Below are positions 24,159 through 37,230 of a DNA stretch of 64,000 nt, piece after piece. Under the pieces are notes generated by a model. It did no database searches. It had not been told where the DNA came from and worked only from the letters and a program-made list of their open reading frames with translations. Positions within the stretch are counted from its first letter, which is position 1, and every line of letters starts with the position of its first letter. Made by a program: the position numbers and the translations under genes. This DNA comes from Ceratodon purpureus (lineage: Eukaryota > Streptophyta > Bryopsida > Pseudoditrichales > Ditrichaceae): NCBI GenBank assembly GCA_014871385.1, contig CM026421.1:19994544-20058543 (forward strand). Reading direction: 5' to 3'.

Positions 24159-26280
24159 TTATGACAAGTCATGAGTGTTCACGCTCTTTCATGACATCAA
24201 GGCAAAAGGATCAGCTGTTGCTGGAATTTTCAAAATTAATGATTTTAGTCCAGTACGCCATCGCAGCCGTGCTTACTGTTTCAGATTCTTTACTGTCGCC
24301 ATGAATCTTCTCACGAAAATAGATGAAGAGGACTCTTTTCAAGTGTGTCCGCTTCAGGTTATCCGGAGCTGCACCTCCTATGATGAAGGAGCTCCATTCG
24401 TATCAGACAGAAGCGGACAGAGAAAATGTGAAGACTGATAACATGAAGAATTCTCATGCCGACCCGTTCGACATCAAGCAGCAGGAAAATATTCGTTCAA
24501 TGCTGCTTCGGGCCCCACAGATTTCCTTTTTTGTATCAGTGTTCAAATCGACCTCGATGCCAGAGCAGGACACAGAGCACTGAAAGCACTGAGCAGCATT
24601 CCATTTCTTAAAGCATGTCGTCACTCCCCATTTCCAGGGACAAGGAAGCAATCACCGATTCCGGTCTCAACTGACTGTAACTTACACCAGAAACTCAAGT
24701 GGAACCTCCTCCCCACCTCCTTGCAGAAAGACTTCCGGATTGAGGATGAAAGGGCTGCAGCCTGCTACACTTGTAATCGTACTGAAAGGACCATAATGAT
24801 CTTGCCAGTTGACTGCAATCGACAATTAGCGATTAAGAAATTCGGTCTCCTGATAAGGAAGCGGAACCCGGAAGGCCGATCGAAGGGCGAAATTCTCGCC
24901 AGCACCTCTGCAGAGGTTCAAGCAGATGCACATCGTTTTAAAAGCACCTCGCCGTTTTGATGTGCAGAAACTCACCGGTTTGCAGTAGAGCCGTGGTCGA
25001 GGAATGCAAGGAGCGAGGTGCAGCGGGACTCCATTCTGATCGGCGACCATGCGGAGTCGACTTCGAGCCCTTCGGTTGTGAAACTCACCGGTTTGCAGTT
25101 ACGACAGTTGCTTTTTGAGGGCATGCAGGCAGGCGTGCGGTTTCAATCTGATGTCATCTGACCACCGTCGTGATGGAATATCTCATCAACCAAAAGACCT
25201 TCTTCGACTTGAAAATATCTGATGTTGAATTTCATGAGTTGGTGTGGTGAGTGTAGAAATTCTGGTCTCTTGCTCTGCAGGTGTTGTGATTACTGTGCAG
25301 GTGGTGTTCCGACTTCAGTTGGAGAACACGAGCATCGATGAGAGTAAAGCACAGGTGCAGGATGATGTACTTACGATCTTCAGGAAATTCCGAGAAATAA
25401 CATCATGGGGAGATACCGTCGACGGCTCATGCCAATGCCGAGACTGGACTGATGCGTGAGCTGTGAATTAATATTTGGTTGAAGATTTTATGTTCACGTA
25501 TTGAAAACATCGAGTAATTCCAAGTCATTCTGATCTGTGAGAATAAGCAACTCGACACAAATATTATCCGCAAACTCCTCAATCTCTTGCCGAGTAGGAA
25601 AATTCTTGCTCCGTTCAATGGTGAAGCAGATTCTTATTGATGGAAGAAAGCTGCATGGGCTATGAACAGGAGACTGCACCGACGATATTGCAGTTCAGGC
25701 TTCATCCCAGCTTGCAAGCAGCTCCAACATGCATGCGCCCATCCTGGAACCGGGCCTACCAACCAAAAGGTAGCACTCCAAAGCGAGTTCAAAGCTCTAA
25801 CATGCAACTGAAATCAACAGAAGCACTTGTGGAAGGAGATTCAAACAGACACGGTATTGAAACTACAGTTACTATCTAGCCAGGTCAGAAAGTTCCTTTG
25901 CCCTATCTGTACCAATTAAATTAATACAAGAAAGTTAAATTAATACAAGAAAGTTAAATTAATACAAGAAAGTTAAAATGAATGAGGCAAAGGACAAACA
26001 ACGTTTCATTGCTATTCTTGGACATCTAAATTATTTTCGACATTTCAATGTACATATGACCGAGTTTTTGAAAGTCAAAGAGAGTTACCTGGAATTAAAG
26101 AAAATCACAAATACCAAGACATTGAAGAGAAAATGAAATTGGATAATGGAAGTGTACACAATCAGTTTATAAAATAAGGATCTGTAACCATGGATCAAGA
26201 AATACTTAACACGGAAGGTGCTCCGCCTGTGCCGAATGGAGTAGGTCCTGACTTGGCTTTGTTTATACAACAACAAATTG
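24159..26280 (+). mobile_element. Interior of the Ty3 element, unrecognised or rearranged
   Basis: Between the 5' LTR and the integrase remnant I see no gag, protease or reverse transcriptase motifs and no standard initiator-Met primer binding site next to the LTR. A 22-base motif beginning AAACTCACCGGTTTGCAGT occurs twice (24,968 and 25,080), and a 20-bp unit around TTAAATTAATACAAGAAAG occurs three times at about 25,916-25,976. The element is therefore a large-deletion or substituted derivative. Confidence 0.5.
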
Positions 26281-26836
26281 TGACCGGGGGACTGTGTTTA
26301 TCTCAAAATTCATGCGCCGCTTATGTCAACTTTTATGTATTAATCCTTCTACAACAATAGCGTTCCATCCTCAATCCAACGGGCAAACGGAAAGAATAAA
26401 TCAGATCTTGGAACAATATTTGCGTATGTTTACTACTCGACGTCAGGATGACTGGGCTGACTTGCTTCCGTTAGCAGAATTTGCATATAATAACTCCACT
26501 CATTCATCGACTGGCTTCTCCCCGTTTTATGCAACATATGGGTATCATCTTGTCTTATCTTTCACTACACCGACCTCGACCACCGTTCCGGGAGCAGAGG
26601 ACCGCATAAGGCACCTTCAAGAGGTACACAACGAGGTGAAGACAATGATTGAAATTGCAGGTGTACGAGCCCAACGATATTACAATCAAGGAGTGCAGGT
26701 TCAACCTACATTTCAAATAGGTGAGAAGGTATTTCTACGACGTGATAATATTTCGACGACGGCTCCTTCCAAGAAATTCGCATCACAGTTTCTTGGCCCA
26801 TTTCCGATTATTGCCAAGCTTTCTGACTTGGTTTAT
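26281..26836 (+). pseudogene. Ty3/Gypsy integrase C-terminal half, truncated
   Basis: The frame encodes about 185 residues of integrase: a DRGTVFISKF block with part of the catalytic core, the AFHPQSNGQTERINQ block, DDWADLLPLAEFAYNNS, GFSPFYATYG and the C-terminal FLGPFPIIAKLSDLVY segment. It is open, but it starts abruptly inside the catalytic core and stops at 26836, where the giant element begins. The continuation (end of integrase plus chromodomain) is at 60,569-60,940 on the minus strand, with compatible frame across the TTAT duplication. This identifies a chromovirus-type plant retrotransposon. Confidence 0.9.
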
Positions 26837-26869
26837 GGGGGGAAGCACAATAAAGTGAACCAGAAAGTG
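26837..26869 (+). repeat. Left terminal inverted repeat of giant element copy 1
   Basis: Six G residues then AAGCACAATAAAGTGAACC, an A-rich step and AAGTGC. The last part differs by one base and one A from the right end. AAAGTGAA inside it recurs through the element. Confidence 0.85.
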
Positions 26870-27569
26870 CAAAATGTGACCAGATCAAAGTGAATTCGCA
26901 GTGGCCTGTTTGGGTACAGTGGGAACTCTTGGGAACGCTTGGGAGCGTGGAAGGTGGTTGAACTGCGATATAAGAGAGTAGGGTTTAGAGTGACACTTGT
27001 TGCAAGGGTTTAGGGGTGGACACGGAAGCCAAAATTGTGCGTCTTCATTGTGGGGGATCCCGCGAAGATGAGTTGTGAATGCTCCGCAGCCAGTTCAGTG
27101 CTTCAACCTGATGAGCCCCTTTTCCAAGGGAGGCGAATTGATGCAGTCAGGTGCGTATCCGGCGTCATTTATGTTAAAGAGGGTCTATGCAAAATTGTTC
27201 GGGATAGGTTGCGCCAAGTAGTATTCACCATCACTTGGAAGGGTCACTTCACTGTCTAGCCACTTTCCGGAACCTGAAGGTAGTTGCAGGAAGAAAGTTC
27301 TTTCGGGAGAGTTCGTGGCCGAGAAGGGTGGGGAAGAATTGGAATGCTGAGCGTTGAAGAGTTGATTGACTGATCTCGGGGTTTGCATGCCTAGATTCAC
27401 CGTCGTAGCAATTAGAAGACGAAGACATCATCCGTTGCAGGGGTGTCTGGATACAGGGTTCGCTAGCCAGTGGATCAGGGTTTACCCAAGTTAGGGTTCG
27501 GTGCTTGCGAATGCACATGCAGGATCTTGCATGCGACAGGAGAAACTAGTCGTATAGATTAGCTACGCC

Positions 27570-30500
27570 ATGGCCACAGTGAAACGGGAGTTGGCTACTA
27601 CCCTCCCCAAATCTGATGCAGACCTGAACAGGAAACAGGGGGAGAGGATCAAGTTTGCAAAAGGACTCCACTTACGGTGTAGGTGGTCTGTGTAGGATTT
27701 TGCAGAGCACCTGGAGCTAGAGGACGTGGGCATTTGCGGAAAGACAGAATGTGGAACGACACATATCAGCGAAAACCATTTCAAGAGGGTGTTTCCAAAT
27801 AAAGGAGGCAGTGGGCTGAAAGTGGTTGCGAATGAATTCATCACGGAGGCTGAGTGCGGTACAATCTGGCAGAAGTATTTTCTAATGTACAACCATGCAC
27901 CTCCCAACAAGGAGTTTGCTCGTTATTTTTTGAGGAGCTGGTTGGCGGAGAAGGAGGGGAAGTGTAAGATTAATTGGGCCAAATTTGCCCATGACATTTG
28001 TCGCAAGCAGTACATTGCGTGGCAGAAGGATGGAAGAGTGGAGGAGGCCCTACACTCAAAGTGGGATGAGCTTCAGGGAATTCCATGTTTGGAGAATTTA
28101 GGGCACAGTGCGAGTCAAGGTGGGGATCAACGCCAGCTTGGAGCAACGTGCGAGCCCGCTTCTTGGACCGAGGAGCAGAGTTCGGAGGTTCTTCAGATGT
28201 TGGAGGATGCCGAAGGAGACGCTGGCGGGATTGGGCCAAAGATGTGAGTGATGCGTTCGTTACCTTATCCTTTGTTGATCGCTTATTCATCTGTGGAACA
28301 ATCACCGAAAACGACATGCGTAGAAAGCTTGAAATGTTTTATGTCCTCTGTGCATACCTTGCATTGTTCAGTCCGGTTTTCAATGGTTGTTCTGCGGTGT
28401 CCATGATAAAGCTCGCTTGGTTGGTAAATGTCCGATTGGGGATGAGTATCATGCTGTGGTACTTGTTAAAGGTTTTGTGGTTTTTACTGTCTGTTACGGG
28501 ACAGGTGCTCGGAATGGATACGGTCTGGGGTGTGTTACTTGCTTGAATTTAACATGTTCTGTAATGTACTCACAAACATGCGCAGATCAAGTGGGGGTTG
28601 ATGTTCTTCAGTAAGCGTGAATAATAGTCTTGTTCCGGTTAATGTAATATGTGATTTTAGGTTTAGGTCATGGACACAGCCAGATGCGAGTAGTACGCAT
28701 TGAAACGGAATTATCAGTTCTGGTCCTCAGTCTTCACATACATGGAGTTATTAAATGAAACGAAGGAGTTCTAATGACATCATGAAACTCGTCTCCATGT
28801 CCCAGATTAAAGGTCCCGATCAACATTAAATGAAACGATCATGTGTCCATGAACAGCTTTGCAGTTTTTATGATAGGCTCGTTGGCCAGATAATATGAGC
28901 GTAGCCCGTAATCTATAGAAGCTAACTTTGAAAAGAATTTACAACAGCGCCTGAACCATAATAGAAGCAGAGGGTCCTGACGTAACCCAGCAGATTGGGA
29001 ATGCTTCCGAAATTTCTTGAAGTTGCGGAGCCCTAGAATAGTGAATGTCACCTTCTGTTTGCACAATTCGGTAGATCATTTCATGGTTACCACCTTGAGC
29101 CACCCTGAGTCACGTCCAGGATCCTTGGACTGTGTTTCAAGGCCACATCATAATTGAAGGATTTGCGGTTTTCTCTTACAATTAAGCTAGATTGTAAGTT
29201 TTGGTGGCTTGTAATCAGATCACAGATGCATCTGATTCGAGAGATCAAGACGTCACATGTTTCTTGAACGGTCACCTAGTACTTGACAGAGGTTTTTGGG
29301 AGGATGAGAGGATGTGCTAATCCTACTCACCTCCAAGCTCGGTGCTAAAGGTAAGCCCTGTGTCTGGAATGAGGGATTTCGATTCTTTAATTTAGAGGGG
29401 AGCATTAAGTATGAAAAGTCCGAAGACTACTGATACAATAGGTCATTATCCCATCGTAAGTTTATTGCATAAATTTTTCCGGACCAATAGCTTTGTCTAC
29501 AGGGATTTAGGGAGCGTTTTGTTCAAGCGCATAAGAAACATGTTTCCGAGTTTTTTAGCACGAAGGTTTGCGAAGTCCAGCGCGAGGGTACCGGGATAGT
29601 TGAACGCCTTCGACAGCAGCCGCTCATTCCAGAGAGCGATGCTGGACACCCTTTGACCGGATCAGCTTCGAAGGACAGAACAGATGTGGTACGGTACCGG
29701 AGCATTTTACTTCGGTGATTAGAGAAGACACGTGTAGCTCTGTTTCGGAGTTGATGGTTCTGATACCCTATTGTATCTGAGTTTCAAGGTGATAGTATAG
29801 ATTCAGGGTCTATTAGCAATTCTTTAATGCATCCCTTGTCAACGTCGAAATGGCAGATGACAAGGTCGACAAGGTTTTTCTCGGAATGTATGTTCTCTTT
29901 CATGGAAATCGGACTATGCTCGTACAGTGGTAGTCAATGAGTATTATATGTGCAACAACGTTTACCGAAACTTGACTGCACATTTGAGCGTCGTAACTCC
30001 TCTCTCCCTCATGTATTACTGAATTATGCTCCTGCTCAACGTCGTCATGAGCCTTCACCATGCTGAAGTCTGCACTGAGCTTGGGAACTTGCTTTGGTCA
30101 GGGTTAGAAGCACCTTGGGGGACAAACAGGTCTGGCTGGTAAGTTTTAAGTGCCACAATCGCCGCATTGGTTAGGACGTTCTCTGGAGTCTTTGATTAAT
30201 TTGGGGGGCACATTTGGATTCGGTGACGCAGTGGATAACACGGTTTGAGTGTGCGGACATGTCTGCGTACCCGACACATTCTGTGATTTCTCCATACTCA
30301 GGTAAGAGCTGAAAGGGACGCATTTGAACTGAGGATGATAGGCTCCGAATTTCTTCCTGACCACTGCAGAGTAATGATGCATGTCGGCAATGACTCTCGC
30401 CGGGATGACAGACGTCTGTGATTCGTTCACTAAATAGTACACAGCCCGAAGTTGATGCGACACAAGGGCACACACCGCGAGTGCACATGCTATAATGCCC

Positions 30501-33500
30501 AGAAATGCTGTTTTCAAGCATGTGTTCCCCCCCGTCTGGGGAGAAGTGTGTCCGGGTGGTAGTGGAAATGCCGCACTTCGATTTTGGTGACACGTACTGT
30601 CTACTAGGGAACATACCTCATCTGTGTTTCGCATACCTGTGCTGTAGATGCATACTAGAGGAGCGGAGCAAGGACCTCCAACAGCAGCGCAAGGGAGTTG
30701 ATGGTGCCCTAGCGGAACGCCTGAAGTCTTTGAGAGAGGAAGAGCTCAGCTGCGCCAACATGAGGAGCCGTCGTGACAGTTTGGTGGCGCATTTCAATTC
30801 CATTAGAGATGCCGGGGATTCAGGGGATAATGGCGAAGACAGAATTGAAGAAACCTGCGAAGAGGAGGATGAGGAGCTGAGGCGGATCGACAAGGACTTG
30901 GAATTCGGAGTTCACATACTCAATCGGGAGAGTGCCCGCACTGAGGTGCTGAGATTCGAACAAGAGGGGCTACAGACGGAGCTCAATAAGGTTGAGCATG
31001 AGATCCGCGTACGAGGGACGCAGTCAACTCGATTGGACATGTGGGTGGGGAAATTAACCGAGCAAGTACAGATGATGGCTGTGGGCTCCGGCATGGGGAC
31101 TACTCCACTCCCAATTCGAAATCCACGGGTCCCTACGGATGGACGAGCTCTGGTTATCAGAGTGAAAAATTGCCCGGTTTGTGGCTTTAACTTTGCCCGA
31201 CACAACATCTCTGTTGCGGACTGCAGTTGCTGCTATCATCACTTTTGTCTCGCTGCTTGGTTGAGTGACGGTAAAAGGAGGTGCGCAAATGTGAATTGCG
31301 AAATGGAGTTCAGCGCAGATTGGTTGGATAGCTTCGGTGCAAATCAAATCCGACTTCCAGCACTTCGGCAGCCGAAAGTAGAAGGACAAGTCAGTCGATT
31401 CAACGGGCGCGACGGTGGGAATGTTGCAGCTGCGGCGTCAACCAACTGTAAGTTCCTCAACCAACTGTAAGTTCCGCAAATGGCTTCGTCATGTGTGTTC
31501 CAACTTGAGGTTCCTTGTTAGTAACCTCAAGGATATGGTTGCTATCATCCGGAGGGAATTGTAACGGACATCTGCGGCCACGTTGATCTGGGGATTCTGG
31601 ACAGTAGTGTGTACGTCACTTTTTTCATACAGTGGTTGTTTTCACCTTCTGAATTTCCGGTTGGGCATCCTTGTGACTTACTTTTCGGTATAGCAGAACC
31701 CTTCACTGGTATTTCTCTAGGGATATAGTGTAACGCCCACTGTCTCCCTTGCTTTTGTCCTGGTGTGCCACGTTTTCCGGGGCTGTTGCTATGGACTTTG
31801 TTCAATTGATCTGCTTCATAGAGCCCGTACAGATGTAGAATGTGCAGTTCTGAAAGCGAAGTGGTTCACTGGCCGGGGAGGTGAGATCAGTGCTTTCGCA
31901 GTAAGTTACACCCTTAATCGTGGTCGGTGATGCCTGTCATGGATGCGTTAGCACTGCTCGACCATAAAAGTGCTTTCGGCAGTGCCTTCCTTCGGTATGA
32001 TCGGTATGCTTGAGTTTATTTCACGTGCAAGTGCTGTATCACTTTGGTTTTCTGGGCTAAACCTCTCAGTCCTTACGCAGAGTGACGAGGCGTCCGGAAT
32101 GTTAGGAATTTCACTGTGTTCATGTCAAGAGATTTCACGTTCACTTTCCAAGTCACTGTCGCTGTAATAGCACATCGACTCCAGTTTGATACGGGCATTA
32201 GGGTGGGCCGCTTTGGTGACTCTTTCTTCTCACTTAACCACTTTCAATTCACTAAGGAATAGTGGATTTTTTTTGTGGACATGAGGTGCGGTCGCTGAGG
32301 ACTTGCTTTCTATGGTGACGGGTACTGAGCAGCAGATCACAAGGTTCACTAGTACATAGTAAACCTTCGGTCACTGCGATATTACTTGAAACAGATGAAG
32401 TTCACTTTCCAAGAGAGATTCACTACGGTAGCACTGCGAATCCAGTTTCATCCGGACATTTCGGTGAAACGCTTTGGTGACCGTTTCTTTTCACTTACTC
32501 ACTTTCAATTCACTAAGGCTTACTGAATTGAATTTTTTAATTCTGTTTCTTTTTGCGACTGCATGAATTTTTACTCGGACTCAATAATGCGCAGAGCAGA
32601 GTGAGCATTGATAACTCACAGAGTATGTGATTGCTTGTGTAGTTCACGTGGGGTCGGCGTCAGGGACACCATCGTCGCTGAAGCAGAAGAGTGTGGTGAC
32701 GCCTTCTTCGGGAGAAGCGAAGACCCATGCGTCTCCGAGTTGGAAGACGCCGACGTCCACTGTGGGAAGGGTAGCCGGTGAAAGCAGAGCAGGACGTTTG
32801 GATGCACTGGCTTGCGGTACCCCTCCAGCGGTGAATGCATCTGGGACACCGTCACTGCTGACTGAGCCACTATCCACAAAGACGTCCGACGAAAGCATAC
32901 TCTTCCCGGATAAAGAAGAGCTCCGCTTCAGTCAGCCACAACGGCCTTCCCATGCGACTCCTGAGCGTGGAGACGGAATTATACAGAGCACTCTGATCCC
33001 GGAGACATTACCGGACACCGCTTTGGGGGTGGGAGAAGATGACGACATTCCACCATCCTCCACCGGCAAAGTGCCATCAACCACTACGATGAGTGAGGGA
33101 ACTCATAGGGCAACGTCGCATTCCGCCGAGGAGGATCCAGAAACTGACATGGCAGGAACCGATTGCCAAGTACTTGACATGGACACGGTGCACTCGGGAA
33201 AACAGGCGGTGGCTGAGGAGTCACCAACTGTTGGGAAGTCCTCAGGTAAAGGAACGGGGTCTGTCGGGACGCGACGGCAGGCGGCCTTGCGAAATAAGCT
33301 CTGTCCCTCGCCGGGTGCCACTACGGGGACATCAGGTCACGGAGGGTTGGTGCAAGGGGCTAAGAAGCCAATGTTAGGGCGAGGACGTGCAGGCCAGGGC
33401 GTGACAAGGGCAGAGAAGGGGTGCAATATGAAGCCATTGGCCGAAATTGGAGTGCAAGAGAAATTCAAAGCACCAGCTGCGGTTGCTGATGCAGGGAAAG

Positions 33501-33556
33501 GTCGAGGTCGCGGAGGGAATCAGGCAAAGCGCAAGCGCGAGGGAAGTATGCCGTAG
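27570..33556 (+). CDS. Element gene 1: coiled-coil protein with Cys/His zinc cluster and basic tail
   Basis: Three exons join in phase (27570-28243, 30648-31447 and 32643-33556) to 796 codons. The first exon encodes a Trp- and Lys-rich domain, including WQKYFLMYNHAPPNKEFARY. The second encodes a long charged coiled coil and then a cluster CPVCGFNF, C-S-C-C-Y-H-H-F-C and C-A-N-V-N-C, ending in ADWLDSFG (about residues 399-455), which looks like a RING/PHD-type metal fold. The third is Ser/Thr/Pro-rich and ends in a basic, nuclear-localisation-like KGRGRGGNQAKRKREG. The ATG at 27570 leads to an in-frame TAG at 27693-27695 (codon 42). Either this copy is broken there, or the first coding exon really starts after the TAG at an acceptor GTGTAG with an unseen upstream exon. 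I recall coiled-coil/zinc-cluster proteins of this general look in non-seed plants, but I cannot name the family. Confidence 0.6.
31500..32640. repeat. TTCACT-rich block inside intron 2 of element gene 1
   Basis: The part from 31,890 to 32,530 carries many copies of TTCACT, AGTGAA and GTGCTTT. It includes two diverged copies of a segment with CACTTTCCAAG, GATTCACT and TTTCAATTCACTAAGG (near 32,140-32,270 and 32,400-32,520). The same core, AAAGTGAA, is in the terminal repeats, so these may be transposase-binding subterminal-type repeats. Confidence 0.5.
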
Positions 33557-35081
33557 AGTATCTCTAATGTGGCAAAGTGAGTGACTACATGTTCCAAATT
33601 TTGAGACTGTATCGTCTACAGCGTAACATGTGATATGCAGACGACAGCTACATCAAACGATGCAATTTTGGGTTCAGGATAGTGTCAGAGGACTCCGGAC
33701 GGTTTTAAATGCGACGGGTCTCAATGTCCAGATTGGTCACGAGGTCAAGTATACATGTGTATGAATGGTTTTTTTTTTTTGGGGGGATTGGACATATGAA
33801 TACGATCACAGGAGTTAACGGTATTTCAATACTAGGTATTTTTTGTTCATTTGTATATCCGGCATGGCACTGAGGCTTGGCGTGTATTAATGACCTGTAT
33901 AAATATATAAAATATGTGCATTTACTGAACAAAAACTCAAGATCTGCAGATGGTATTCTTGGTTCGGTATTACTGTGCCTTCTTATTTGTTTTTAGGGAT
34001 TTTATGCATAAGAAGGGGAAGACGGATGTCACGCATAGACTACTGAGTTCAGGTTAGGAGACAAGTCTTGCTATCTGTATCATAGTTGAGGTGGTATGCC
34101 GCGAGTAGTTTATTCTAATATATCTGTGACGACTTTTCAGCGCTTGGTGCCTGTATGTAATTGTCCGTGCATGTTGTATATAAATTCGGACAGGCGAGAC
34201 CGATGCAGGAACCTTGGTTTTCGATGAGTCATTGACATCGACAAACAATTCGATGGAAGGGAGAAGGAGACGGAGATTATACTGAGAAATCAGAAGAACA
34301 GAGCGTGCAGAGGGTTCACGCACTTGAGAATTTGCTGGCGAATGGAAGATCGAAACCGTGTACCTGAGGCAAGCTGTGATTGGTGAAGCGCTGTCAATGC
34401 AGACTCAGAATATTCTCAAGACATGTCCATGAGTTTCTGAAGGAGAAGCTGTTCCAAGTGTGTACTTCAAGAGGAAAGCTCGTTCATGTTTTGATATGCT
34501 GGAGGGACAGGGAGGCATTGTTTCTTGCTTTGGCTGGCGTCCTATATCCCCGGAGTCTATTTAAATCATGTGTAGTTATTGCTGGAGAATAGGTTTGTTC
34601 AATGACTTACTGCTGGTTACTTTACTCTAGATCCGAATTCTGGTTCCAGTTTGTAAGGTGTTCGTGACTGACCTTGACTCTTCTTACATATAGGCATGAA
34701 GGTTACTGCTATTGTAAGTGAACAAGAGAAGATAAATGCTACTCTAAGCTATCACAAGTGACAAGCAGATCATTTGAGAACTGATATAGCTGCGATGACG
34801 AGCAGGGGTTTTTTGCTCTTTGTACATCTGCCAAACCTTTACTGTATACGTATATGTTTATAATCATCAACGACATAAGTTCTTTCGCTCACGCCAGATA
34901 AAGTTTTCCCAAGCCCCTGTCAATTTCAAATAATAAAATTGGTAAAATAATGGGCATCAAGTAATATCAACTGCATTGCGACGGCAGGTCACATAATTGA
35001 ACGGTATATTCAGGACTCTATTCTGCGAATGACATTTGCTTGAGGGTTGTAATGCTTAAGTTTTAGTTCTGTTGGCTACAG
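33557..35081. other. Element interior without a supported gene
   Basis: AT-rich, with a short T/G-run near 33,770. ORFs of 70-90 codons have no family likeness. It could hold the 3' untranslated region of element gene 1. Confidence 0.5.
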
Positions 35082-37230
35082 GCAAACGGATGCGGAAACC
35101 TGTTCATCGGAGAACTGTCGATTACAGCTCTACAGATGTGCGCTATATCCAGGTATTTGGCCAGACTGTCGTTGATGCTTCTTGCATTCCTGTGATTATT
35201 GGAGACAATCTTCGGAGAGCCACATGTATCTTATTCCTGTGAGATCTTTGCATTATTTTAGGTTGAAAGCCCATTATTAATAGAAAGCAAGACTTTAGGC
35301 TGGAACTTTCTTTTCGTAATCAATATATTTTAGAGATTTGTATTTGAATAGGGTCGGAAGAGAATTGAAGGGGTTTAGGGTTTTCCGTCAGGAAGAGTCG
35401 CACGTGCTAAACTGTGCGTTAATTTTTCAGAATCGAACCTGGCAACGCGATTGTCAGGATGCCCCTGCATTGCAGCCTACCTGCTGCTGTCGACGTAAGC
35501 AACCTCTTGTTCCATGAGTTCAGTGATAAGCAGATTTTGCATTCACAGTCATGTGTTTTCACTTTTAGGGCTTTCCGGGGCTCTGAATGTTCTATCTCAG
35601 TGATCACTGACTCGTATGATCCTTGATGTTGATGAATTTCTTTGAAACAGATGCTTCCGACGGCAGCGTATCCTGATAACCCTGCCACCAGTTTCACCAC
35701 GAAGTTCGTGCACCCGTCAACAAATAAAGTGCGGTGTTCAATCAATCGAGTGTTGGTAAAGTCCTCTGAAGTTTAACTATGATTTTGATTACTTTTCAAC
35801 GGCGCTTCATCCACGCACTGATTTTATGTTGATAGTGTTTATTATTTAGGTCGAGATGGTTTCTTAATGGTTTGTCTGTGTCTGAGTTCGGATGTTTTCG
35901 ATGAGTTGCTTCCAGAAGTTGAGTTCATCAAAACTATGTACTGATAGCTCTAATTGATTTCAGTGGACCCCCAATGGTCGGAGGCTGATAACAGGATCAC
36001 AAAGTGGAGAGTTCACACTCTGGAAAACTGCACACAAAGAAGCAGTGCGGGACTTGAGGTACACACTAACGCATCGAACAAAGCATGATTCAGTATTAAC
36101 TGACACCTGAATGTATCTAATTTCATTATTTTAGAGAGTTCAGTTGCGGTGCCCATTTGATTCTTCCGATTGCTGTAAGGCGTTTCGCTGCTAGCCAACT
36201 CATCGTCAAGCAAGAGTTAGAGGGGCGGCTGTAAAGTTGATCGTTCTGCGCTAGAGTAGTTATTGATACTGCTCTTCTTGCACAGACATGGCCAGAAAAA
36301 TACAGTTTTATCAGTAAAATGGAATAGCAACGGCAACTGGGTGCTGACTGCATCTCGGGATCATTACATTAAGGTATCATCCTCAGCTTTGGTGGGCGTA
36401 AATTGATACTAGTGGGATTTCTTATTATTCAAAGAAAGTGTGCCATTTTTCTGATGATTTCTTTTGTTTTGACAGCTGTACGATATCCGCACTTTGAAGG
36501 AATTGGAGTCCTATCGAGGGCATCGGAAGGAAGTCACATGTATGTCATCTACTTTAACAGCTTATTATTTAACAGTTTTGTGTGGAACATTCCTGTACAG
36601 TTGGTTACTTCATGGGTTATTTTTTGGCTTATACGAGCTTCCTTTTGCCTTGATACAGCCTTGGCTTGGCATCCATTCCATGAGGACCTTTTTGTCAGCG
36701 GAAGTTATGATGGTAGCATTATCCATTGGCTTGTGGGGTGAGAACCAAACCTTATTCCTTCTACAGCAGTTCATCATTTACGGTTAAGCAACAATATATC
36801 CAATAGTTCCTGTGTATATTTCCTGCCTGAAATCTGTTCATTTTGTGTTTTGGGGTTTATAATAGACATGAAGGACCGCAAGCAGAAGTAGCAAATGCAC
36901 ATGAAAGCAGCGTCTGGGATCAGGCTTGGCATCGTATGGGGCATATTTTATGCAGGTACTGTTCTCTTTTTAGCTGTTTCTGTTCCACTAGTATGTATTC
37001 AATGCCAAGCAACTATGTTCAATTGGATTTTAAGGCAATAAAGTCAACGTATGCGTTAACTCTTATCAATTGCAAAGGGAATAGAGTATTAAAAATGTAT
37101 TTTTTTTAAAGTTGGACTCCTTTCTGTATCTGACAGTGGAAGTAACGACCACACCACAAAATTCTGGTGCCGCAATCGCCCTGGGGAGACCCTGCGGGAC
37201 AACCGAGAGAGCAAGCACTCATAATCAAGG
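35082..37230 (+). pseudogene. FY: FY-type WD40 polyadenylation factor, internally deleted copy
   Basis: FY (Pfs2/WDR33 family) is a WD40 subunit of the mRNA 3'-end processing complex. Conserved exons with splice sites are visible: 35082-35152 (KRMRKPVHRRTVDYSSTDVR), about 35430-35490 (NRTWQRD), 35651-35754 ([11 protein letters not shown]), about 35965-36056 ([16 protein letters not shown]), 36290-36373 ([19 protein letters not shown]), 36475-36539, 36657-36738 ([18 protein letters not shown]), 36869-36955 and 37135-37215 ([19 protein letters not shown]). About 50 codons are missing between FTLW and [10 protein letters not shown]. The region at 36,130-36,290 does not give the expected next repeats. 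The exon near 35,430 is two bases short of the family frame. The reading stops at KHS soon after the last WD repeat, and the long C-terminal region is absent. It lies inside the giant element and keeps introns, so it was copied as DNA. Confidence 0.85.

Noticed and set aside
30146..30634. Minus-strand ORFs near 30.2-30.6 kb
   Set aside because: They lie in the intron of element gene 1, overlap each other in two frames and show no recognisable domain.
32627..33556. Independent gene starting at 32627
   Set aside because: The phase and the GTGTAG acceptor at 32642 make it the third exon of element gene 1 rather than a separate gene.
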